DNA of 64,000 bases from Streptomyces graminofaciens (lineage in GTDB: Bacteria > Actinomycetota > Actinomycetes > Streptomycetales > Streptomycetaceae). This document shows positions 25,652 through 33,820 of the stretch, one piece after another. Under the pieces are notes generated by a model. It did no database searches. It was not told where the DNA came from and worked only from the letters and a program-made list of their open reading frames with translations. The translations under genes and the position numbers were made by a program. The stretch lies in assembly GCF_030294945.1 (NCBI RefSeq), contig NZ_AP018448.1, positions 8,652,501 through 8,716,500 of the forward strand. The letters run 5' to 3'. The stretch's first letter is position 1. Every line of letters starts with the position of its first letter.

Positions 25652-26794
25652 ATGTCCACGCCCGTGTCCCCCTTGCGGATCGGCCCGCACGCCGTCCAGC
25701 CGCCCGTCGTCCTGGCCCCCATGGCCGGGATCACCAACGCGCCCTTCCGTACGCTGTGCCGAGAGTTCAGCGCGGGCAAGGGCCTGTTCGTGAGCGAGAT
25801 GATCACGACCCGGGCGCTGGTCGAGCGCAATGAGAAGACCATGCAGCTGATCCGCTTCGACGCGACCGAGAAGCCGCGCTCGATCCAGCTGTACGGCGTG
25901 GACCCGGCGACCGTCGGCAAGGCCGTCCGCATGATCGCGGAGGAGGGCCTCGCCGACCACATCGACCTGAACTTCGGCTGCCCGGTCCCGAAGGTGACGC
26001 GGAAGGGCGGAGGCTCCGCCCTCCCGTTCAAGCGCAACCTGCTGCGCGCGATCCTGCGCGAGGCGGTGTCCGGCGCCGGCGACCTGCCCGTGACGATGAA
26101 GATGCGCAAGGGCATCGACGACGACCACATCACCTACCTCGACGCCGGCCGTATCGCCGTCGAGGAGGGCGTCACGGCCATCGCCCTGCATGGCCGCACC
26201 GCCGCCCAGCACTACGGCGGCACGGCCGACTGGGACGCCATCGCCCGCCTCAAGGAGCACGTCCCGGAGATCCCCGTCCTCGGCAACGGCGACATCTGGT
26301 CGGCTCAGGATGCGCTGCGGATGGTGCGGGAGACGGGCTGCGACGGAGTCGTCGTGGGCCGTGGCTGCCTGGGCCGGCCCTGGCTGTTCGCGGACCTGGT
26401 CGCCGCGTTCGAGGGCCGGAACGAGGACATCGCCCGCCCCGCCCTCCGCGAGGTCGCCGACATCATGGTCCGCCATGCCACGCTCCTCGGCGAGTGGATC
26501 GGCGACGAGTCCAAGGGCGTCGTCGACTTCCGCAAGCACGTGGCCTGGTACCTGAAGGGCTTCGCGGTCGGCAGCGAGATGCGCAAGCGTCTCGCCATCA
26601 CGTCCTCCCTGGAGGAACTCCGATCCGGGCTCGACGAGTTGGACCTCGACCAGCCCTGGCCGACCGGCGCCGACGGCCCGCGCGGCCGTACCTCCGGCAA
26701 CAACCGTGTCGTCCTGCCCGACGGCTGGCTCAAGGACCCGTACGACTGCGCGGGTGTGAGCGAGGACGCCGAACTGGACACGTCCGGAGGGTAG
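25652..26794 (+). CDS. dusB: tRNA-dihydrouridine synthase
   Basis: 380 residues. Reduces uridines in tRNA D-loops with FMN and NADPH. TIM-barrel signatures: VVLAPMAGITNAPFRTLCREF, IQLYGVDPATVGKAVRMI, NFGCPVPKVTRKGGGSAL with the catalytic Cys, ALHGRTAAQHYGG, and VVGRGCLGRPWLF. The ATG at 25652 has a GGAG site; an ATG at 25610 would add fourteen unconserved residues. The dusB symbol is by general resemblance among bacterial Dus paralogues. Confidence 0.93.
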   Translation: MSTPVSPLRIGPHAVQPPVVLAPMAGITNAPFRTLCREFSAGKGLFVSEMITTRALVERNEKTMQLIRFDATEKPRSIQLYGVDPATVGKAVRMIAEEGLADHIDLNFGCPVPKVTRKGGGSALPFKRNLLRAILREAVSGAGDLPVTMKMRKGIDDDHITYLDAGRIAVEEGVTAIALHGRTAAQHYGGTADWDAIARLKEHVPEIPVLGNGDIWSAQDALRMVRETGCDGVVVGRGCLGRPWLFADLVAAFEGRNEDIARPALREVADIMVRHATLLGEWIGDESKGVVDFRKHVAWYLKGFAVGSEMRKRLAITSSLEELRSGLDELDLDQPWPTGADGPRGRTSGNNRVVLPDGWLKDPYDCAGVSEDAELDTSGG

Positions 26795-26904
26795 TTGACC
26801 CGTTCGGGCCGCTTCGGTGCGTGTCCGGTCGGCGTTCCGGTCGTTGTACGGCCGGTTTCCGACATCTGGGAATGGGTGTGGAAATGTCCGGGTAGCGCCA
26901 CCCG

Positions 26905-28209
26905 GTGTGCGGAGCGAATGAGACCCCCTGCAAGGCGCCGAGCAAGTCGCCGGACAAGTCACCCAAGACGTACGTGCCGAAGGAGTACGTACCGAAGGAG
27001 TACGTACCGAAGGAGTACGTACCGAAGGAGTACGTACCGAAGACGAATGCGCCGAAGACCCATGTGAAGAGGCCGCCGAGGAAGCCCCCGGCGCGAAAGC
27101 CGGACAGACCGCCGGAGCGGCCCGGCGTCCGCTACTCCTACCCCTCCCCGTACACCAGCCCCTCCTCCTACGTCGCCCACTGCGCGCACTACGTCTCGTA
27201 CGTCGTCACCGTCCTGGACCGCCTGGTCCCGGCCGGCACCAAGTGCGCCCTCATCGACGCGCCGCTGCACTCCAACGTCGGCGACAGCGCGATCTGGCTC
27301 GGCCAGCGGGCCCTGCTCGGCGCGCTCGGCGCGAACGTCCGCTACGCCTGCGACCTGATGTCGTACGACGCCGGGCAACTCGCCGCCTGCCTGCCCGAGG
27401 GCCCGATCCTGCTCGGGGGCGGCGGCCGCATCGGCGACCTGTGGCCGGACAACCAGGAACTGCGCGAGCAGGTGATGCGGGACTTCCCGAACCGCCGGAT
27501 CGTGCAGCTCCCCCAGTCCATCCACTTCACCAAGCACAGGAACCTGACCCGGGCCCGCCGGGTCTTCGACGCCCACCCCGATCTGACACTGCTGCTGCGC
27601 GACCGGCACAGCCTGCACCGGGCCCGTACGGTCTTCGAGGCGCCCTCGCTGCTCGCCCCCGACCTGGCGTTCGCGGTGCCACCGGGGGCGCTGGCGAGCG
27701 CCGCGGTCACCCATGACGTGGTCTGGCTGGCGAGAGAGGACAAGGAGTCGGCGAAGGGCCCACCGGCGCGGCGGGGCCCGGCACGAGAGCCCTCGGGCGG
27801 CCCGTACGTCTTCGACTGGATCCGCGAGGGCGGCGACGAGAGCTGGCGCCAGGCCAAGGAGGCGCTGTGGCGCAACCGCGCCCGCGCCCTGTGCCGGGCC
27901 TCCTCCGGCGACCCGACGGGTGCCATGCCCTCCCTCATCGCCGCGTACGACGGCCTCGCCCGCCTCCAACTGGCGCGCGGCTGCCGCCTGCTGACGGCGG
28001 GCAGAGTGGCCGTGACCGACCGCCTCCACGGCCACGTCCTCTGCCTGCTGCTGGACCTGCCCCACGTCGTGGTGGCCGACCGCTACGGCAAGACCCGCAA
28101 CTACTGGGAAACCTGGACGGCCCACCGCCCCACGACCACAGCCACCTGGGCATGGACGGAGGGGGAGGCGAGGCGGGAGGCGGACCGACTGCTGGAGACA
28201 ACCACCTGA
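26905..28209 (+). CDS. Polysaccharide pyruvyl transferase-family protein with an N-terminal EYVPK repeat
   Basis: 434 residues from GTG 26905 (a later in-frame GTG at 26974 is possible). Residues ~1-75 are low-complexity and basic, with five copies of a YVPKE unit. From about 95 the pyruvyl transferase fold begins: LIDAPLHSNVGDSAIWLGQRALLGALG, ILLGGGGRIGDLWPDNQELREQVMRDFPNRRIVQLPQSIHF, and VTDRLHGHVLCLLLDLPHVVVADRYGKTRNYWETW. The family adds ketal pyruvate to cell-surface glycans or modifies lipid-linked sugars. It stands alone here, followed by carbohydrate-acting enzymes on the other strand. Confidence 0.85.
   Translation: MCGANETPCKAPSKSPDKSPKTYVPKEYVPKEYVPKEYVPKEYVPKTNAPKTHVKRPPRKPPARKPDRPPERPGVRYSYPSPYTSPSSYVAHCAHYVSYVVTVLDRLVPAGTKCALIDAPLHSNVGDSAIWLGQRALLGALGANVRYACDLMSYDAGQLAACLPEGPILLGGGGRIGDLWPDNQELREQVMRDFPNRRIVQLPQSIHFTKHRNLTRARRVFDAHPDLTLLLRDRHSLHRARTVFEAPSLLAPDLAFAVPPGALASAAVTHDVVWLAREDKESAKGPPARRGPAREPSGGPYVFDWIREGGDESWRQAKEALWRNRARALCRASSGDPTGAMPSLIAAYDGLARLQLARGCRLLTAGRVAVTDRLHGHVLCLLLDLPHVVVADRYGKTRNYWETWTAHRPTTTATWAWTEGEARREADRLLETTT
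26971..27045 (+). repeat. 15-bp tandem repeat inside the pyruvyl transferase gene
   Basis: Five units of TACGTACCGAAGGAG (first unit TACGTGCC..., last unit ending AAGACG) encode the YVPKE repeats. The unit is a multiple of three, so copy-number change leaves the frame intact. Confidence 0.9.
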
Positions 28210-28236
28210 AACGCCGGTGAGGGGAGCGCCCTTCAC

Positions 28237-28504
28237 GGGGCGCGGGGAACTGCGCGACCGGCCACAACGGACCCGCAGTCTCCCCACGACCGCACCCGGC
28301 AGTGCCCCTACGCCCCGCCCACAGCCGTGAGCAACGCCAAGGGCGCCGCGGCAGAGCGAGCCTCCCGAGTTAAGGGGCGCGGGGAACTTCGCGACCGGCC
28401 ACAACGGACCCGCAGTCTCCCCACGACCGCACCCGCCAATACCCCTACGCCCCGCCTACAGCCGTGAGCAACGCCAAGGGCGCCGCCGCAGAGCGAGCCT
28501 CCCG
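28237..28504. repeat. 131-bp near-identical tandem duplication spanning a gene 3' end
   Basis: Copy A (28237-28367) and copy B (28374-28504) are direct repeats with a 137-bp period and a 6-base spacer (AGTTAA); they differ at only a handful of positions. Copy B holds the last ~60 bases of the debranching-type gene on the minus strand (ending at 28445), so copy A is a relic of the same 3' end plus the flank. Each copy contains the frequent Streptomyces motif GGGGCGCGGGGAAC. Confidence 0.88.
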
Positions 28505-30385
28505 CACACACGCGTGCGGATACGGCACAGGCTCCGCGTGCGCCCCTCGCCCATACCCCGCGATGACCTCGGGCAGCCGATTGCCGGAGGCCACCGCCGC
28601 GTCGACCAGCGCCCCGGCGACCGCGCGTGCCTCGTCGTGCAGCCCGTACCGCGCCAACCCCAGCGTGATCAGCGCGTTGTCGTGCGGCCAGACCGACCCC
28701 CGGTGGTACGACAGCGGGTGGTACGCCGGCTGCCCGGAGGCCAGCGTGCGCACCCCCCACCCGGAGAAGAAGTCGGGTTCGAGGAGCCGCCGGCCGACGA
28801 CCTCGCCGTACTCCTTGTCGAGCAGCCCCGACCACAGCAGATGCCCCGCGTCGGAGGCGAGCGCGTCGATCTGGCGGCCCTCGCAGTCCAGCGCCAGCGC
28901 GGGGAACGCCGCCTCGGGCATCCAGAAGTCCCGCTGGAAACGGTCGCGGAGGTCACCGGCGGCCTGTTCCAGCAGCGCGGCGTACGTCTCGTCCTCCCAC
29001 ACCGTCCGCGCGATCCCGGCCGTGCGGCGCAGCGCGTCGTACGCGTAGCCCTGCGCGCCCGCCGCCATCACCGGGCCGGTGGCCGGGCGGCTGCCGTCGG
29101 CGGAGCAGATCGCGCCGGGGGAGTCCTTCCAGTTCTGGTTGGACAGGCCGCCCTGGTCGGCGCGGTAGACGAGATAGCCGCGCGAGGTGAGGCCGCCGTG
29201 GTCCAGCATCCAGCCGATCGCCGCCCGGGCGTGCGGTTCGAGGCGCCGGGCCAGGGCCACATCGCCGGTGTGCTCGACGTACGCGCCGAGCAGGACGAGG
29301 AAGAGCGGGGTCGCGTCCACCGAGCCGTAGTAACGCCCGTACGGCACCTGCCCGAAGTGGGCCAGTTCGCCGTGGCGCACCTCGTGCACGATCTTGCCGG
29401 GCTGCGCGACGGCCTCCAGGCCCACCTCGGTCGCCTGGGCGGCGGCCAGCGCGAGGAGGGTGGCGGCGGCCGGTTCCGGGCGGTAGGGGAGGGCGAAGAG
29501 GGAGGTCAGCAGGGCGTCGCGACCGAGGAGGGTGAGGAACCAGGGCGCTCCGGCGGCCGGTACGCGCAGGACCTCGCCGTCGAGGCCGGTCGCCGGGACC
29601 TGGAGCGCGGCGAGGTCGGTGAGGCCCCGGGCGCAGGCGGCGGCCAACTCCGGCCAGCCGGTCGGGAAGGCGACGCCCTCCACGAAGTCGCCCTCCAGCG
29701 CGAGGAGTTGCTCGCGCACGGCGGCCGGGTCGCGCGGCACCCGCAGGGCCCGCCTGTCGCCGTGCGGCCGGGCCATCACCCGCAGGATCAGCTCCACCGA
29801 GCCGTGCGGTTCGAGGTCGAGGGCCCAGACGAGCCGCCGCGCGCCCGTCCCCGTCTCCTCCACGGAGTCCGGCGCGGGCTCGGCCGTGACGGTCGTACAG
29901 GACCGCCATTCGCCGCGCCGGTAGGTGAACTCCACCCCGTCGTCGAGGACTTCGCGCCTTCTGACGGCGCCGGCCTTGGCGTACGTACGGAAGTCGGAGC
30001 GCAGCTCGAACTGGTCGGTGAAGTCGGCGTCCGCGGTGACCGCGATCCGGACCGTGGCCGGCACCGGGCGGTTGCTGGTGACGCGCAGCGACTCGACGAA
30101 CGCCCCGTCGGAGACGGCCTGTTCACGGAAGAGCGTGTACGCGGGCGGTTCCTGGCGCCCGCCGCGCGGTACGAGCACACAGCGCGCGGTGTCCCCGTCC
30201 ACGACCGGGGTGAGCGTCTCGGGCACGGCGCCGTCGACGGTGAGCTGCCAGCGGCTCAGATGCCGGGCGTCGCGGACGAACAACCCGTCGGGAGAGCCGC
30301 TGCCCCGCACTCCGCTGATGTCGCCGCCGTCGCCCACGGCGGCGAACGTCCCCCCGTGTACGAGCAGATGATGCCGGTCCGTCAT
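28445..30385 (-). CDS. Glycogen-debranching-type glycoside hydrolase (amylo-alpha-1,6-glucosidase family)
   Basis: 646 residues. The N-terminal ~200 residues form the glycogen-debranching N-terminal domain (LLVHGGTFAAVGDGGDISG...GLFVRDARHLSRWQLTVDG). The rest is an (alpha/alpha)6 barrel with AAGAPWFLTLLGRDALLTSLFALPYRPEPA, QPGKIVHEVRHGELAHFGQVPYGRYYGSVDATPLFLVLLG, SNQNWKDSPGAICSADG and RGSVWPHDNALITLGL. The stop lies in copy B of a tandem duplication. The ATG at 30385 overlaps the last codons of the upstream glycoside hydrolase by 4 bases, so the two are coupled. Confidence 0.9.
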   Translation of the reverse strand: MTDRHHLLVHGGTFAAVGDGGDISGVRGSGSPDGLFVRDARHLSRWQLTVDGAVPETLTPVVDGDTARCVLVPRGGRQEPPAYTLFREQAVSDGAFVESLRVTSNRPVPATVRIAVTADADFTDQFELRSDFRTYAKAGAVRRREVLDDGVEFTYRRGEWRSCTTVTAEPAPDSVEETGTGARRLVWALDLEPHGSVELILRVMARPHGDRRALRVPRDPAAVREQLLALEGDFVEGVAFPTGWPELAAACARGLTDLAALQVPATGLDGEVLRVPAAGAPWFLTLLGRDALLTSLFALPYRPEPAAATLLALAAAQATEVGLEAVAQPGKIVHEVRHGELAHFGQVPYGRYYGSVDATPLFLVLLGAYVEHTGDVALARRLEPHARAAIGWMLDHGGLTSRGYLVYRADQGGLSNQNWKDSPGAICSADGSRPATGPVMAAGAQGYAYDALRRTAGIARTVWEDETYAALLEQAAGDLRDRFQRDFWMPEAAFPALALDCEGRQIDALASDAGHLLWSGLLDKEYGEVVGRRLLEPDFFSGWGVRTLASGQPAYHPLSYHRGSVWPHDNALITLGLARYGLHDEARAVAGALVDAAVASGNRLPEVIAGYGRGAHAEPVPYPHACVREARSAAAPLALLTAVGGA

Positions 30386-31887
30386 CCCCGGTCCCCTCCC
30401 TTGACGCCCCTGTCGAACATGGTCTGGTTGGTGCGGTGATCGTCCTGGTGGAGCAGGTCGAGCGTGAGCGCGGCGGTCCAGCCGAAGCCGAGCGCTCCGC
30501 AGGCCTCTCCGGTGTACGGGTCCACGTACTCGGCGAACCCGGACTCGCCCGCGGTCGTCAGGAACGCGGCCCGCAGCGCGTCGGCCCGCCCCGTCTCGCC
30601 GTGCAGCCTGAGCCCGCGCTCCAGCAGCCAGTTCGTGTTGAACCAGGCGGGCCCGCGCCAGTACCGGTGCGGATCGAAGGCCTCACCGGTCAGGTCGTAC
30701 GAAGGCGCGAGCCGGGTGCTGTCGCCGAGCCCGAAACGGGGCCCGTGGGCCGTCCGGACGAGCGCGGCGACGATGGCGCGGGGCAGGCCGGGCAGCAGCA
30801 GGGGCAGCAGCCCGGAGACACTGCGCTCGGGCACCAGCTCGTCCCCGATCACATCGCGGCAGAAGAACATCCCCTCCGCCGGGTCCCACAGCCGCTCCAC
30901 CAGGGCCGCCGTCAGCCGCTCGGCGCGCGCGTGCCGGGCCGTGTCCGTGGCGCCCAGTTCCTTCGCGATCCGGGCGAGCGCGTGTTCGGAGGCGATGAGC
31001 AGCGCGTTGAAGGCGGGGTCCTCGACGCCGAACTCGCCGTGCCCGGCCCTGTTTCCCCCGCCCGCCCGGTCCCTGTACCCCCCGCCCGCCCGGTCCCTGT
31101 ACCCCCCGCCCGCCCGGTCCCTGTACCCCCCGTCCCGGTAGTCGGTCGCCAGCCGCACATACCGCCCGTAGTCCAGATCCGTCGGCCGGTCCTCGGCCGC
31201 CCCGTGGTCGAGGTCGGCGCGGCGGAAGGAGCGGGCCGGAGCCGGGGTGATCCGGGCGAGCGGGGCGTCCCACGTGGGGCTGTTGTCCATGCCCTGCTCC
31301 CAGGGGTGGACCACGGAGGCGAGCCCGCCGCCGCCGAGGTCACGGCGGTGCAGCAGATAGCGGTGCCAGGCGGCCAGCCGCGGGTACACCCGGGACAGGA
31401 AGCCACGCGCCCGGGACAGCCCCGGGTCGGAGCGGTGCACCAGCCACGCCGCCAGCGCGTGCACCGGCGGCTGCACGATGCCCGAGGTCTGCGTGGTGAG
31501 CGGGGCGCCCGCGGCGCGTCCCGCGGTCGAGGAGCGCCAGAAGTCGGGGCTCGGGAAGTAGGCGTCGAGCGGCACGGAGGGGTTGAACACGATGTGCGGG
31601 ATCCGGCCGTCGCCCCACTGCGCGTCCAGCAGCGTCTCCAGCTCGGTCTGCGCCCGCAGCGGTGACAGATGCCGCAGCCCGATCGCGATGAACGCCGAGT
31701 CCCACGACCACTGGTGCGGATACAGGCCACGCGAGGGAACCGTCGACGTCCCCGTCCAGTTCGCCTCCAGCACGTCTGCGGCCCGGCGGTGCAGCGATCC
31801 GGCCAGGGCGGACGGATCGTATACATCGACGTCGCGAGGCGCGCTCGGGCCTGGTCGAAGGGCGGTGAGCTGGGTTGTGCGGTCCAC
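30382..31887 (-). CDS. GH63/MGH1-like glycoside hydrolase
   Basis: 501 residues. (alpha/alpha)6-barrel hydrolase: LYPHQWSWDSAFIAIGLRHL, GRIPHIVFNPS, QTSGIVQPPVHALAAW, VVHPWEQGMDNSPTWDAPL and YWRGPAWFNTNWLLERGLR are the typical motifs of mannosylglycerate hydrolase-like GH63 enzymes. Between residues ~245 and 285 a GGYRDRAG repeat forms a loop that most relatives probably lack. It starts at 31887 and is followed by the coupled debranching-type gene. A ROK regulator, divergent at 32103, is the likely controller. Confidence 0.88.
   Translation of the reverse strand: MDRTTQLTALRPGPSAPRDVDVYDPSALAGSLHRRAADVLEANWTGTSTVPSRGLYPHQWSWDSAFIAIGLRHLSPLRAQTELETLLDAQWGDGRIPHIVFNPSVPLDAYFPSPDFWRSSTAGRAAGAPLTTQTSGIVQPPVHALAAWLVHRSDPGLSRARGFLSRVYPRLAAWHRYLLHRRDLGGGGLASVVHPWEQGMDNSPTWDAPLARITPAPARSFRRADLDHGAAEDRPTDLDYGRYVRLATDYRDGGYRDRAGGGYRDRAGGGYRDRAGGGNRAGHGEFGVEDPAFNALLIASEHALARIAKELGATDTARHARAERLTAALVERLWDPAEGMFFCRDVIGDELVPERSVSGLLPLLLPGLPRAIVAALVRTAHGPRFGLGDSTRLAPSYDLTGEAFDPHRYWRGPAWFNTNWLLERGLRLHGETGRADALRAAFLTTAGESGFAEYVDPYTGEACGALGFGWTAALTLDLLHQDDHRTNQTMFDRGVKGGDRG
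31059..31130 (-). repeat. 24-bp tandem repeat inside the GH63-like gene
   Basis: Three identical 24-bp units (31059-31082, 31083-31106, 31107-31130) encode GGYRDRAG on the minus strand. The period keeps the frame. It inserts a flexible charged/Gly loop into a barrel enzyme. Confidence 0.85.
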
Positions 31888-32102
31888 GCAGGGCTCCCTG
31901 AGGACAAGGTGCCGACCGGTTCGGCAGTAGCTACCGTAGGGTTACGTCTATTTAACACGCAAAACCCAGGATGTAATGCAGAGTTGGTGAACGCAAGGGG
32001 GTGCGCGGCAATGAACGCCGCGTTACCGCGTGCCGTCGGGCGGCGCGGGGGTCGTCGGCGCGGGTGGATGATCGGGTGAGTGATCGCACGAGGGGAAGGT
32101 CC

Positions 32103-33308
32103 GTGAAGGTGGGCAGTCACGCCGGTGCCGGAGATCTGCTGGAGCTGGTCCGCAGCGGCCGGGCCACCACTCGGGGCGCGCTCCAGCAGGCCACGGGCCT
32201 GTCCAGGGCCACGGTCGGCCAGCGCCTGGACCGGCTGTTCCGGGCGGGCTGGCTGCGCGAGGGCGCGGGCGGCCCGGTGGACTCCCCGCTCGGCGGTCGC
32301 CCCTCCATCACGCTGGAGTTCGACGACGAACACGCGGTCGTCCTCACCGCCGACCTCGACACCCGCCACGCCCGCGCCGCCGTCCTCTCCCTCACGGGTG
32401 AGATCCAGGCCGAGCACTCCGGCACCCTCGTCATCGAGGACGGCCCCGACGCCGTACTGGACGGCCTCGGTCGGTGGTTCGCGGAGCTGCTGGAGAAGGC
32501 GGGCCGTACGGCGGACGCGGTGTGCGGCATCGGCCTCGCGGTGCCCGGCCCGGTGGACTCCGACACGGGCCGTGTCGTCCAGCCGCCGATCATGCCCGGC
32601 TGGGACGGCTACGACATAAGAGGCCGCCTGTCCCGCGCCTTCACCGAGCACGCGGGCGCCCCGGCCGGCGTCCCGGTCCTCGTCGACAACGACGCCAACC
32701 TCATGGCGTACGGCGAACAGAGCGCGGGCTACCCGGACTGCTCGGCCTTCGTCCTGATCAAGGTGTCAACGGGCATAGGCGCGGGTGTGGTCGTCGACGG
32801 CGCCATATACCGGGGCATCGACGGCGGCGCGGGCGACATCGGCCACATCCGGGTGCCGCAGGGCGCGGACACGCTGTGCCGCTGCGGCTCGTACGGCTGT
32901 CTGGCGGCGGTCGCGAGCGGCGGCGCCGTCGCCCGGAGCCTGGCGGAGTCGGGCGTTCCGGCGGCCTCGGGCTCAGATGTGCGCGATCTGCTGACCGCCG
33001 GGCACCCGGCGGCGACGGCGCTGGCGCGGGAGGCGGGCCGGTGCGTGGGGGACGTGCTGGCGACGGTGGTGACGCTGTTGAACCCCGGGGTCCTGATGAT
33101 CGCCGGGGATCTGGCCGGGACCCCCTTCCTCACGGGCGTACGGGAACTGCTCTACCAGCGGGCGCTGCCCCGCTCCACGGCCCACCTGGACGTGGTGACC
33201 TCGCGGCTGGGAGAGCGTGCGGGCCTGGTCGGGGCGGGTGCGCTGGTCGTCGAGCACCTCTACGCGCCGGAGCGGGCGGAGGAGCGCCTGGCGGCGCTGG
33301 GCGTGTGA
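32103..33308 (+). CDS. ROK-family transcriptional regulator
   Basis: 401 residues from GTG 32103, which follows an AGGGGAAGG site; in-frame GTG 32076 is a weaker choice. N-terminal winged HTH (LLELVRSGRATTRGALQQATGLSRATVGQRLDRLFRAGWL), then the ROK ATPase/sugar-binding fold: GIGLAVPGPVDSDTG, VLVDNDANLMAYGEQ, STGIGAGVVVDGAIYRG, and zinc motif CRCGSYGCL. ROK regulators bind sugar or sugar-phosphate effectors. It is divergent from the two glycoside hydrolase genes (216-bp gap) and probably controls them. Confidence 0.9.
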   Translation: MKVGSHAGAGDLLELVRSGRATTRGALQQATGLSRATVGQRLDRLFRAGWLREGAGGPVDSPLGGRPSITLEFDDEHAVVLTADLDTRHARAAVLSLTGEIQAEHSGTLVIEDGPDAVLDGLGRWFAELLEKAGRTADAVCGIGLAVPGPVDSDTGRVVQPPIMPGWDGYDIRGRLSRAFTEHAGAPAGVPVLVDNDANLMAYGEQSAGYPDCSAFVLIKVSTGIGAGVVVDGAIYRGIDGGAGDIGHIRVPQGADTLCRCGSYGCLAAVASGGAVARSLAESGVPAASGSDVRDLLTAGHPAATALAREAGRCVGDVLATVVTLLNPGVLMIAGDLAGTPFLTGVRELLYQRALPRSTAHLDVVTSRLGERAGLVGAGALVVEHLYAPERAEERLAALGV

Positions 33309-33820
33309 GCGGGGGCGCGGGCCGTGCGGCGAGCGCGTGAGCGGGGGCGCGGGCCGTGCGGCGAGCGTGTGAGCGGCGCGTGAGCGGGGGCGCGGGCCGT
33401 GCGGCGAGCGTGTGAGCGGCGCGTGAGCGGTGTGCTGAGCGTCCGCATGGTGAAATCTGGTCGCCTCCGGCTGCGTGATTCTCGCCACCCTTGATAGGGG
33501 TGGCGCTCAGATGAGCGGATCTTGACCGATTCTGCCTTCCAAAAGGGTGGCACCCAGTGCCACCCTTTGATCGTTCATCGATCGAACTCAGGCGTGCCGA
33601 TTGCCGCTCATCTGAGCAAATTCGAGGACCTGTGGCGCGCTGCACATTCAAGAAGTGAACACATAAACCCTCGACTCCTTGCCAAGCTTTGACTTTCGAT
33701 CTGCTGGCGGACGGGTGGTTACAGGCGCATGACGCGCAAGTGGACGTACCCAGGTGCCTTCGATCTGGGTATGTTCCTGGCCGTCAGGGCAGCCACCGCG
33801 TCCTCAAGGAGTTGGGACCC
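33309..33820 (+). promoter_or_regulatory. Long repeat-rich and structured leader upstream of ppdK
   Basis: No stable gene. Three parts: a GC-rich tandem repeat (GTGAGCGGGGGCGCGGGCC-type units beginning 33305, 33337 and 33380, with partial units between); two hairpins using the same GGGTGGC/GCCACCC arms, 33484-33504 and AAAGGGTGGCA/TGCCACCCTTT at 33542-33568; and a TACCCAG/CTGGGTA pair at 33747-33771. A short frame from ATG 33729 to TAG 33848 (39 codons, TRKWTYPGAFDLGMF) overlaps the ppdK start in another frame. TTGACT at 33691 could be a -35 element. Confidence 0.6.
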
